From contig VXAU01003549.1 of assembly GCA_013399695.1 (NCBI GenBank), positions 1,176,694-1,240,693 on the forward strand: DNA of 64,000 nt. The letters are read 5' to 3'. Position 1 is the stretch's first letter. Each line of letters opens with the position of its first letter. The stretch is from Formicarius rufipectus. Its lineage: Eukaryota > Chordata > Aves > Passeriformes > Formicariidae. A program made the position numbers and the translations under genes. The notes beneath the pieces were generated by a model. It did not search any database and was not told the origin of the DNA. It was given only the letters and a program-made list of their open reading frames with translations. This document shows, piece by piece, positions 35,858-47,225 of this stretch.

Positions 35858-36235
35858 TTTCTCACTGCTGACCCTGACACATACAAATATTTAGTGACAG
35901 CTATGGATTGCTTCTCAAAATGGACTAAAGATAAACCCCTACAGGATAAACTACCCAAAAGTGTTGAAGGTCTCTGATTGAATTCATCAGACATTCATGT
36001 GTATCCTCACAAATCAATGGCCAAGGCAGGGAATTTGTCAATCAGGTAAGTGAGGAAATACATTAACAGGTGACAGACAACAATTTGCCAGGACACATAA
36101 CCCTAGAGCCAGCGAGCTTGTGAAATGGCAGAATTGAACTGTGAAAGACAAATCACTGAAGGTGGGGAAAGTGTCTTCATTATCTCTTGCTCTCACCTGC
36201 AACTGCAGAGCAAAGTTCAGAGAATTTTTTTCTCT
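35858..36235 (+). pseudogene. integrase-core fossil (gypsy/GIN-like retroelement)
   Basis: Three consecutive pieces in three frames resemble successive blocks of a DDE integrase core of the Ty3/gypsy or GIN-like type. Piece one (35858-35974) has YKYLVTAMDCFSKW and ends at a stop. Piece two (about 35974-36063) has INGQGREFVNQ, where the Asp that normally precedes QG, a catalytic residue, is Gly (codon 36019-36021). Piece three (from 36090) has ASELVKWQN, where the catalytic Glu is Lys (codon 36123-36125), followed by an in-frame stop at 36135-36137. The upstream zinc-binding part and the first catalytic Asp are not convincingly visible. Frameshifts, stops and substitutions make it non-functional. 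Whether the source was an LTR retroelement, a Ginger-type transposon or a copy of a domesticated integrase gene cannot be decided by eye. Confidence 0.7.
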
Positions 36236-37800
36236 TATTCTCTACCACATTAAAAATGTGAACAACCTGTTAATATACATTACAAATTCTGTTACTGCTT
36301 CACTTTAATAGCGAGATAACAATCATATGCCATTTACATATTTTGCATTTTATTGCTCTTGTATAATTCATCATAAGTAATACAACATTCTTGTCTGGAG
36401 AAGTTCTGCAAAATTTAAGAAAATGGAAACTGGGTTGTAATACAATCAGAAACAACAAATAATATTGAGGTGTTTAGGTAAAAGAAAAGGAAATTAAGAG
36501 GAAGGTAAGAAGCGTGAATGGAAGAGAAAGAAAATGAAATTATTACAGTGAGGCATAAAATGAAAGTGTGGACTAAAAAGTGACATTCTACAAAAAAAAA
36601 AATGGGAATGCCTGGCTCACACATCATAGGCAAGATGAGTTTTTATGATTACTAAACTGGATATACTGTAAAAGAGTAATTGTTATGAAAGAACATGTTT
36701 CAGGGAACAATATCGGTGCTGAATGTCTTAGTGAAGTCTGTAGAAAACTGGAGTCATGACTGAGTAGGTTGTAAGTTTTTGAAAGAACTGTAATTTCTGA
36801 GAGCTCTAAAATTGTTCCATCTCACATTAGTATTGCTGCAAACAACAGTCTGCAGTAGGATAAAAAAGTAGAATTTTATCAAGTTTTCTACATTATAATC
36901 ACCTGCATTTGTCTTGCTAATTTTGGCATGAAAACACTCAGCCTGATATTTAAATGCTCTTCTTCAGATCAAAATTTGATCTCATTTCACATCTGGGCAA
37001 AGTAAACTAAAAGCACACATACACATAAAATTTTTTATTATCTAGTAACTAGAACTGTTAGACTGGAAACAGAATGTAGTTAGCTGATTTCTGTTCCCTT
37101 CTGCCTTAAACAGAAGCCAGGTTTGAAGAGACTGTGATCCTGGTAAGGGAATCCTGAATGTCCCATAAACAATACACAAGCTTAGATTGGACGTGATATG
37201 GCTCTGAAGAGTCCAAAATGGTTTATGGTGATAGTTGAAACAAGTTAAATCTCAGTAAATTTGGAGAGGACAACTGTGACAAGTTTGTAATTTCCTTTGA
37301 TTCCATTTCCCATACAACTGTAAACTTCACATTGAATCATGGGAGGGACCCGGTCATAAGCAAATCACAAGCAAACTGTAATTTGCTGGCTAGGGGTGGG
37401 CAGAAAATCGAGTACCACACATTTCATCACTGGAGGAACTCTTCTCTCTGGGGATTCATGACTTGTGGGTCACAACCCTTTGTGTTTGTGGTAATGAGTG
37501 ACCTGGCAACTGAGTGAACGATGTACCATGTAGTAGTAATAAGGAAGGATTGTTATAGCTTTCTTCTAGCATCACTTAATGACTAAAAATGAAGAACTAT
37601 AAACTAGCACATATGCATGAATCACAATCTGGGAAATTCTATTTTCATTGGTAGGGGAATATACAGAGATGTTGGATACCGCTGAATGATGATAACTGAT
37701 GGCAAATCTGACATCTAAGAGCCATTCACAATACATTGATACATAACCTCATGTTTAGAGACACCCTTCCACCCCTCCCCCACCTCCAAAACAATCTGAA
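36236..37800. other. non-coding stretch, nothing recognised
   Basis: AT-rich sequence with a short A-run at about 36.59 kb. No further block of the integrase fossil is readable downstream. Confidence 0.5.
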
Positions 37801-38060
37801 TAATGAATCAAATGGTCTCAGGAGTAATTGGATCTTTTTCTGTGTAATTAGCAATTTTTCCCCTTGCATTATAATTTAAAGTACTGTGGTTGAATTGAGC
37901 AACTCATGTAATGAGTCATTAGACTGAGGCTTTTAAGGAAGTTATTTCTGAAGGTCTGTGGAGGCTAAAATATGTCTAAATTAAAAGAATGACAGGCTGC
38001 AATCATGGCTGTAAAATAAAGGTGCTCAGTAAGCAGTCCTATTACAATCAAAAAGAAAAA
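37800..38060. promoter_or_regulatory. candidate conserved non-coding element
   Basis: A compact repeat-free block with closely spaced homeodomain-type cores (GTAATTGG, GTAATTAGC, TAATTTAAAG, TCATTAGAC) and a CAGGCTGCAATCATGG segment. It looks enhancer-like, but the call is texture-based only. Confidence 0.3.
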
Positions 38061-41000
38061 GAAGCAGATCTCTGTCTTGTGCATGGAAGCAGAGGAAATG
38101 ATGAATACCTTAGGTAACTCATTCTGTGCAAAATCAATCTTTCACTGTCAATTTTAAATGAACTAATTTGTTCACAAATCTGCTCAGTCAGTTTGGAAGC
38201 ATACTCAGTTCATCCATATTAGCAAATCCTTTAATCTTGACTAGTCCACTGAGTAAGAAATCTAGAAATGTGTTAATATGACTGGACATATGTAGTAGGA
38301 TAAGAATTGATTCTTTTAATTAGTGTCTATTCAAGTTATAGTTCCTTCTTTTACTGAACTATTGACCCACTGATATATAAAGAGATTACTGTTATGACTA
38401 AAATACCTTCCAAAGTTACATTTAACTCTTTGTTTATTAGTTAATGTGAGATAGAAAAATAATCTTTGAGTTATCCAAAAATAAACAATGTAATCTAATT
38501 TAAGGTTTCTTTCAGATGTGTTCCCATTAATTCCAGAGATCCAAACTGATATTTGAAATTCAAAAAGCATAAGCTCCAAGTTATTTCTAACGGAATTATA
38601 TAATCTTTTCTTCCAATTTAGATAAAAGTATGAAATTCTATTTGTAATCCTATTTTTATATCAAGACAGAATTTCACCCACCACAAATCACTTACTGAAC
38701 TTGGAGGTAAATCCCCATTGAAATTCGCTGATGATAAAGGTATATTCTTAGCAAAACACTTGAATTAAAAAAATACAGAAAGAGATGACTCCTGTTCCTC
38801 TCATTCCTACTCTGTCTTCACAAACTGAGGCCTGAATAAGTTAAACTCTGGAAAAGAACTGTGTATAAACTCACTGTACTTTGCAAGCAAACAAGATCAT
38901 GCCAGGTCTTGCTCACCCATGGAGAGGGGACAAACACTAGAAATTATTCCAAATAACTGTACATTTGCAATGGGTAGCAGTGTTGTAATAATCCCAGTAT
39001 GCTCTTTGGTACAAAAAAATGAAATGTGGCCAGTCAGTCACATTTACTTGTTGGTCTTAACTCACATTGTGAAAGAGCCTCTGCAGTAGAGCGGTCCCAG
39101 TTGTCCCAATGCTGAGCATCGACACCCTGCTTGGGTAGCAAATGCATTATTAGTATCATCAACATGGCTGTGAACAACAGGTGTTCAGATGATCTCTATT
39201 AATCTTTGGACTAATTGGAGCTACAGCAATAGAAAAATGCCTTGGCACTTTCCCTAGGTGGAAAATCACTTTTACTGGCTTTGAGATCTTAGCATAGGAC
39301 TAGACTTTTAAGACTTTCAATAAGTTATTTAAGTGGAACTTGAGTATGGAAGCAAAAGTGAGCAGGTTGGTGACTGAAACATGGACAAATGTCAGGTACT
39401 GAATCCTTCTCACTATAAAACAGAAAACCAGATCCCTCTGCTTTTCCTGAGCCTGGATAACCTTGATCTTGCTGCCTTTGCCAGATCTACTGGCCCACTA
39501 AGCTATGGTGTTCACGTGGGGTTTAGCACTTACCTGTGTCTTGTAACAGCATGTTTTGCTAGCTACAGTCTTTGATTAAGTAAGTATAAGTAAGTAAAAA
39601 GAGGGGGAAATTTCACTTAAGCCCTCCAGTGTTTCTATCATCAAAATTTCACTTGAAGGGCATTCTCAGACAATGCATCATAGAAAGAAGATAGCTATTG
39701 CATTTTGAATTCCATATGTTTAGAACTTACTGAACATCCACCTGCTCCATTTCAGGCTCATTTCTCCTCAGTTTTCAATGTGATTATTTTGCTTACCTAC
39801 TTTTTCAGTAGGAAGAGCTGCTGGGGCCTGACTGGTGGGAACCAGCAGATTCCTGTCCCTGAAGGCAGCAAATTAACAGTGGCTTTCCCCAGTCTGCTTT
39901 CTGGATGAATTAAGGTTGGCCTTTGCCATCTGAGCTGTTGATGTGTATGAGCTCAGAGTTTCTTAACTGGGTATGTAACCAGTCTGAGAGGAATTAGGGC
40001 AACACAACACCATTACCAGCCATCTCACATGCTCTTGTTCTCTCACGTTAGTGTAGCCATAGGTATTATGGTCTCCCCAGTTACTGTTTAAAGTTTTGGC
40101 AAAAAGTGTCTCTATAAACACCCAAGTATTCATTTGTTTCGACATTTTTTTCCTCTTAATTTGCCTCAGCAGCAGACATTTTCTAGAATTTGGCTCTCTA
40201 ATTTGTATCTAGTTACCCTTGCAGTTCTCTCCAGTATCCACCCACCTTCTATTTTTAAAGCCCAGGTCTTTTAAAAACAGGATTAGAAAAAGTACACATC
40301 AGCAGGTGACCCATGATTTAGTAGACTACCACAAATATCTTAAAGAGGAATATATTTTCTTTGTCCAGTGCCCTTACTCAGCATTCCAGTTTCAGTATGT
40401 TTTCAGTGGGAGTCTGTTGTCCAAAGTGTAGCAAGAACTGGGCAGGGCAGGACCAACACTCTGCTGGTGATGGGGAGTTCCTCTGTAGAGTCCCACTGGT
40501 TTGAATGGGAGCTTGTGTTGAGCAGTGGGGTTTTGTTGTCTGGTCAAAGTAACTCTGGAAAACTCTCCCTTTAATGATTATTGTGACTTCACAGAGAAGT
40601 ACCTGAATCTGCAAATAGTTCTATGAAATGATTAGCTTTTGCAAATGCCAGGGTACTTAACGATAACTATGTTGATGTCATATATTTCTCTCTCCCTCTG
40701 TGTAATTCTCTCTATATATTTAATGTGTGCTATTTTTGTATGATCCTGCTAGAAGACATGACAGTGGTTTGGTTTGGCTCATTTAAAATGCTAACAACAT
40801 TGGTCTTAGATGTAACAATAAAAGTAATAATAATAATAATTACATTTTTAATGGCTAAATTATTGCAGAACCTGAAAACACTCCTTTTGCTTCCAAGGCA
40901 CATGTACAGAAGATGAATGGCATGTCTCTATAAGCCAGTGCATTTTGATAATTGATCAAATTTCCATTTTAATTAGAAAACATGCACCCAAAGTGGGTGG

Positions 41001-41990
41001 GATCCAAGGATTCTATCAGCTCAGTTTTTCTAAATCCACTGGAGTGAATGTAAAAATGAATTGCATGGCCTTTCACTAACTCTGAATTCAAGAGACTGCC
41101 TTGACCACTGCTTGTTCAACTTACCTGGGAATGTCTTTTGTTCTGTATGCTCTCTGATTGCCTGAAAATGCTTTTTAATTTCCTGAATACGTATATGTAT
41201 ACAATGAATATTAATCAAGAGCTGATTAGTATCTCTTCTGCCATCACACAATAATATTTTATCTGATACAGATTGTATCTGCAATTGCATATTTAAAATC
41301 TACACCAGAATGGTGCATGAGCTTGACTGAGTGTGGACTGAAGTCCTCCACTACAATTTTGGATTTTCTCATCTATAGGTAATTTTTGCTAACTGGGAAA
41401 ATGAGATTTAAAAAAACCTTGAAACACTTCTGCATTTTACCTCTGGTAAAACTGTTATTTCCTTACTTTCAGATTCTAGCCAGTAGAGCCATTGGTGTTG
41501 CAGGTGATATATTTGGCTAAAATATTACCACCCATCTCAGTTTCTGGCATGGAAGGAAAGGACTCCATCTCCAAGGGGCACAGAAAGATTACAGAGCTAC
41601 AGATCTCAAGGCTATGCCCAAACCTTGCAGCCTTTTGCATGAGGTGAAGAAAACAGAGGACGTGAACAGACTGCCCATCTGCTAAAGCTGATGCTGCAAA
41701 ATGCCCACAGAAGTGCCAAGGACTCCAGCCTCATATTGCCTGGGGAATGAAAGACCTCCACTGTGGCTCTTCAAAGTCTGCTCCCAGCCCCTCCCTTCTG
41801 CCCGGGAAATGCCATTTGCTGTACATGCCCAGTCCTGCCCCAATTCGTGTTACAGGCGTGGCTGCAGTGCCACGTTTGTGTCATTGGGTGGCAGAGAGGA
41901 CAAGGCGAGGTCTTCCCCTGGTGCTCTGACCCACGTGGGCTCCCAGGATTTCTCAACAGCCTGACATTATTGCTTTGCTGTTTGTATGTT
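38061..41990. other. non-coding stretch, nothing recognised
   Basis: AT-rich sequence with a (TAA)5 run at 40825-40840. 41.54-41.99 kb is GC-richer and abuts the second SINE, with overlapping 60-120-codon frames on both strands that have no domain. Confidence 0.5.
40825..40840. repeat. (TAA)5 microsatellite
   Basis: Five perfect TAA units. Confidence 0.9.
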
Positions 41991-42000
41991 ACAGTTGAGA

Positions 42001-42224
42001 GGCGGCGGGCGTTGGCCAAGTGGCGTAGGCCCCCCCCCTGTGGAGCCGGCTCCTCCTCTGAGGACGCCGGTTCGAATCCTGGAGGAACTCGCCGTCACCG
42101 TCCGAGCTGCTCGGCCGTGACAAGATGAACCTCAGGAGTAAAGGGAGTGGGGCCAGTTCTGCGCACCCTGTGCCTCACCTAAAAAATCCATTGCACAGGC
42201 TTATCCCAAGATCCAACCAACAAC
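42001..42224 (+). mobile_element. tRNA-derived SINE, copy 2 (near full length)
   Basis: The head carries a Pol III A box, TGGCCAAGTGG (42013-42023), and a B box, GGTTCGAATCC (42069-42079). The 56-bp distance between box starts is close to that of tRNAs with a long variable arm (Ser/Leu type) and too long for ordinary class I tRNAs. A tRNA-unrelated body follows, including AGTAAAGGGAGTGGGGCC, then TTATCCCAAGATC and a short tail, CCAACCAACAACA. A C-tract lies between the boxes near 42030-42038. Compared with copy 1 it has the 5' third but lacks 15 bases before the tail and has a much shorter (CAA)n. I could not identify a convincing target-site duplication, so the 5' limit is uncertain by several bases. 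Frames that run through it are not genes. Confidence 0.88.
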
Positions 42225-42955
42225 ATGCCCAGTAACTGTAACAGCTTTGGAGAAAGGGAGAGAGCAAGGTTTGTGTTTTACTTTCTTCGTAATACACTCA
42301 AACTTTTAGTCTGCTTACCTCAAAAGACTTTCTGTTTTATATCCTCTGGTGGCTGTGGCTCTGCCTTGCATGCAGGATGACAGATTGAGTGCTAATTCTA
42401 CCACCTGTAGACCTTGTTTATTTCAAAATGTCACTTGTTTTTTATATCTTAACTGCCAAGAGAGATGTTTTCCCAGGACACTGAAAATCAGTCATTATTA
42501 TAACACAGATATTAAGCCACCCATGTTTCAAACACATCAGTCAAAGATGTCTCCTTCAACTGTACAGCAGAAAGGGCAGCTTTTTAGAGAAAAAGAGAGA
42601 GAGACATACCAGGGGAGCCAAAATCACTATCTGAATATATCACTGAGGCTGTCTGAATGCTGTAGGACCCATGGCAGAGCCCACATATTGTAATGGAAAT
42701 TTCTATCCTCTGTGATCATGTAATTGCTGCACAGTAATTTCTTATAGCACCTTCTCATAATGTTTTATTATGGAAGAACCTGGGCTCTGAAACCTCCCAC
42801 CTTTGAGTTTGAGTAATTGCAAAAAATCTGTTTTTCCAGAATGATGATGAGTTAAAAACATTTCCAGAAGCTCAATTCCTTATCTCCAGGCTATTTGCAA
42901 GCTCTTGAAAATACATCTAGTCTCCATTAGGCATATCCTAACACTTTCTTCAGAG
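42225..42955. other. non-coding stretch, nothing recognised
   Basis: AT-rich sequence. A 114-codon plus-strand frame at 42349-42693 has no recognisable domain. Confidence 0.5.
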
Positions 42956-43430
42956 TGCAACAATGAACAGCATATGAACAGGAAAGGTAAGAAGAGAAAA
43001 CTTTCTGAGGGCATCTGCTAGGCCCACGTTGGCTGTCTTGGCAAGGCTTGTCAGGACGCATTGGCAGTGCGCAGTGAGGCTGAAGATTCCCTACTGGCTG
43101 GAACCGAGTCATTTGCCAGGCTTTCCTTGTCAGGGAGAGTTAAACCAGTCACTGATCCTAATTCTAACACTGTTGTTGCAGCATTCCAATTTTTAATCGC
43201 TACATGACTTGTCAGGTTGAATATGAGCCGCAAGAATAAAATTAAAAAACCTCTTAATAAAGAGAGTGTCAAGGACTACCAGCCTTTGGTATTTGTCCCA
43301 TTACCTTTCTGTTTCTTAGAAGTGGAACCGAGGTGTAAATGCCCTTATTACCAATTGCTCTTTATTTTTCCATTTCCCCCCACAACTGTTTTCCTGAAGT
43401 CCATCAAGATAGTATAAGTAACACATTTCT
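42956..43430. promoter_or_regulatory. candidate conserved non-coding element
   Basis: Repeat-free DNA with evenly mixed composition, including CCAATTTTTAATCGCTACAT and AATAAAATTAAAAAACCTC blocks beside GC-richer stretches. The overall look is of constrained non-coding DNA. Texture only. Confidence 0.25.
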
Positions 43431-46372
43431 GCACCCCTCATACAGCTTTGGGGGAGCTTCCTTCAGGCTTAAGAGTATAATTTGAAAAGGGGACTCCCTT
43501 ATTTCACAATTATGGAACAATACGGTTGAAAATTAGGTAAAAAAGATAAACCTGATGTATGCCTTCATCCTAGGGAGGCAGTCTCTTTTTTCTGACTGCT
43601 TTTCTCCCCAAGTTTTGAAACACATGAGAATTGGATTTTCTGCTGTCAATGAGCATAATCTTTGGTATGTCACAGTTCTGCATATTGCCAGATTGTCTGT
43701 AAATGTCTGAAATTTGAAGTAATTGTAGACGATTGAGGCAAGCAAAGTGGGAGACACCCAGAAGTGAAGGGCATTTTTCAGGCTAGCAAACTGACACACA
43801 CATCTCAGTATTCCTTTCCCCATGACAGAGGATGGCTGGGACAGATGTGCTTCATGCTGTAAGTTCCTGGATGATGACAAACAAATCAGCTTCCAGTAGG
43901 CTTTGAGTTCTCATCTGCAACTGAACTAATTTACCATCCTCATCTGCTGTGAGAAGGAAGTACAATAATTGATTTCAAAAGGCACCAGCATGCTAACAAA
44001 TGTGGGCTGCTGAACACCAGTCTGTTTCAAAGAAAAATTACCTAACCCTTAGCAGTGTTTCAGTTCACTGATTTCTTCTTGTTTGGTTGTTTTGTTATAG
44101 AATGCTTAAATTCACAGTACTTTCCGCCAACAAAAATCTGCACTGGAATCTCTAATCACTGCAGAAAAGGAAGGATCAGTTGACTTCATCTTGAATTGAC
44201 ATTAAACTAGACAATAAAAGTACATCCAGGAGGACTTCAATGCAATTATGATTTTAACATTGGTATCAACATGCAACTAAAGTAATTCAATATTTTAAAA
44301 AATTAATAATATGTCTAAATTAAGTACAGCACCAGAGCTGGGTGAAGAAAATGGGATCATTCAATTAGAAGTGAAAAGACATGGTGAATCTATCAGTGTC
44401 TGAGAAACTGTGGTTTATTTAAAAGGCTGTTGTATGCTGCATGTTTTGGATTGAGCTCAATGACTGTTGCAAAATGTTATGTTTTCACACACCAAAAAAA
44501 AAAAAANGAGAGAGAAAAATAAGTTTATCTGGAACTACAAAGGCAAGATGTAGCAGGAGAAACTGTGGTTCCAGAGTGTCAGATGCTGTGGTAGAACTAC
44601 CTGTCTGTCAGCCAATGCAGCTTCTGGAATTCATCCCTATCTTCTCTGCAGTGAGACAAGAATGAGAATCGTAACTCCCAGGTGCATTCAGTATGTGGGA
44701 AAATACCTCTGGAGCATCTCTGCCCTATCAATGTTTTTCCTGGAAGCACATTGCTGCTCTAAGGAACTCTTCCTGGCTCGAAATAAAAAAGCTACGGTGG
44801 GAGCTGTCCTTTTAGTAGTAGAAGGAAGAAATTTGCACTGAATACTGTTCCTAGGTGCTGCTTTGGTCTGTCTGTTTTACTCATTTGTTATTAAGACATC
44901 CGTTCACCTCAGAAGTTGATCAGTGTTACTAAGTTTATGCTGTCCATCCTTTTGGAAGATGAAAGGTGCATCCTTGAAGTGATAAGACAATTAAGGCGTG
45001 ACTTTACACAAAAGTAAAATTGATAGACAGTTACACGTATTGCTATTTAACTGATGAATTATATAGTGCAATGACTGATGTGCTCTGCACCCTCCCCGTT
45101 GCTCTCTCTACTTTCTGTAAATATGAACTGATCTGGCAGAACTCTTAAGGCTTTTTATGTGTAAATAAAATTTTTCACCAAGGAGCATTCTTGGTTCTAT
45201 GTCCCAGTTTCAGAAACACACACAACTAGGATTCAACAAAACTTTCCTAACCACAAAAAGTACCAGGAGAGGGGCAGAAAAGCCACATTTTCTTTTTTAA
45301 AACTCAGACTGTGGTTAGTTTGAGTCTTTGTTCTCTTTTATTCTGATCATAAGAGGTCGAGGAAAATCACACTTTTTCCTGAGTTCAGAAAAAAGTTTTA
45401 TTTTTGTCATTTCTATTATGAGAAAACTGGGATGAATCTGTTGGTCTTGGAAATAGCTCATAAGTTAAGTTTTGGTTTAGCAGAAAAAAAATCCACTATT
45501 GTCTTGGATAAAACATGCTTCTTATTATCAAAATCATGAACTTGTATAGATGTGAATAAAAATAAGATTTAGCCTTTTTAATCTTTCTTGACAGCCTAGG
45601 GTGCCGTAACTGTTTGCCTTCTCTCTGAACCACATCTTGGTTGAGATTTTCAAAAGAGGAAAACAGGATTAAATTTGATTAAGGGTTACAGTGGTTCAGT
45701 GTAGGGTAATTTTTTTTTATCCATCCTGAGTCGGCTTTGTATTGAGAAACTAAGTTGATCTTGTACTTTAGCTACCCATGTTTTACAACAACGACTATCT
45801 CTATACAAAATTTTTACAGATGACATGCAATTCTCCTTTATCAACTATTCAGTAAATTATTATAAAACATTTCATATGTTTATCTTTGACCTCAATTTCT
45901 GTTGAATATACTGGAGTAAAATATAAAAGAAAATGAACCCTACACTTTTCTGTCATTATACAGCAAAAACTTGCCTAAAAAAACCTCAGTGCATCTCTTA
46001 GTTGCCTTCAATTTAGATTGATTATGTCTTTATACTGGGGAGAGGGCCTGCCTGATAAAAGAATGGCTTAATCTTTATTTGCCCAGAGCAGTTAGAAAAA
46101 TAAGTGAAGCAAGCAGCCTCCTGTGACTGATTTCTGCTCACTTAAGGCAATTCACCCTTGAAACAGAGAATAATTGTTCTCTGTCCTTTTTCAGATATTG
46201 TTTTCCCTTTCATGTATTATATCTGAATAATCTTTAAGATTTTGAACATTAAAGGAATATAAGGTGAATCAAAACCATGCACCAAGCTAAATTCTGCCTT
46301 CAGAGGCCTATCCACAGTTTTCCTAAAAGTCATGTACATATGTAGAAGAAAAATTTTGTCCATAGCCTCCCT

Positions 46373-46423
46373 AAAAAGAAAAAAAAAAAAGGAAAAAAAA
46401 AAAAAAGGAGAAAACAAAAAAGA
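46373..46423. repeat. A-rich purine tract
   Basis: About 50 bp, nearly all A with occasional G. It could be the tail of an old plus-strand retroposon, but no body is recognisable upstream. Confidence 0.85.
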
Positions 46424-47206
46424 ACCAACTTCTTTGTCAAGCAACAGGATAGTAATGTGTGGGCTTTGATCAAACTTCTGGGTGTTGACAATATGACAAT
46501 CTTTAGAATTGTACCTTATAAAGGAATTTGCTTCCTAGATGGTCTCATCTGGACAAGAAACATGAGTCTGCATGTGAAAATTGCCTACTTGAGGGTACAT
46601 TTTCATCTGTTCCTTAATTTTATGTGGATAAGGTAACATTTTGTTTTCCTTGAGTGCTCACAGAGAAGGTAGACGACACCATCTTCTCTTTTATCTAGTT
46701 CTATTTTAAAAAAGAACATTTCTTTCTTTCCTGCAGCTGGTCAAGTAGTTGGCAATGGCAACAAGTTATATGCCTTGTCTTATTCAGAAGGAACATAGCA
46801 AACTTTTTTAATCTAGACTATGATCCCGGAGGGATTAGGTCTAGCTATCTTGTCCTTATCATGTCAGGCTGAACTTGAAACTGAAACAAATACTAAAAAT
46901 CCCAAGTTTAGTAATCCTTATTGTAAATATTTCTCTATAACTGTATGTACATTACATTATGTCCAGTAATAAGATTGTACCAGAGGTGGGTCGTAATTTA
47001 CCCTGAAACTTTGTTTTTCAGTGACTTCTTCCTCAGAACTGCTTCTTACAAATTCTTTTCTATCAGTGGAGCTGAGGACACTCGGTGTGATATTGCAAAC
47101 TTAGTCTTAAGGACTGGTATTGTTCTGCAGAAGTTCATCATCATGTAATAATTCTTAATTTTAGGATCAAAGGATGATACAAGGCAAAAGTAAACTTCCT
47201 TGTTAG

Positions 47207-47225
47207 CAAACAAACAAACAAACAA
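47207..47225. repeat. (CAAA)n microsatellite
   Basis: Four and three-quarter CAAA units followed by an A-rich imperfect stretch. Confidence 0.9.

Noticed and set aside
42001..42085. Functional tRNA gene at the A/B-box region
   Set aside because: The A and B boxes are intact, but the acceptor and T stems do not pair well, a C-tract fills the anticodon region, and the same sequence occurs in a retroposed copy. It is a SINE head.
41701..42128. Plus-strand frames of 87-121 codons
   Set aside because: The 121-codon frame runs into the SINE. The region is GC-richer with frames on both strands and no domain.
44492..44510. Frame interruption or element boundary at the ambiguous base
   Set aside because: The single N follows a 13-A run and is most simply a base-calling or assembly uncertainty. 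The N at 52999 is likewise uninformative.
45161..45175. AATAAA as the 3' end of a transcript
   Set aside because: The hexamer is common in AT-rich DNA, and there is no upstream coding sequence or exon evidence.
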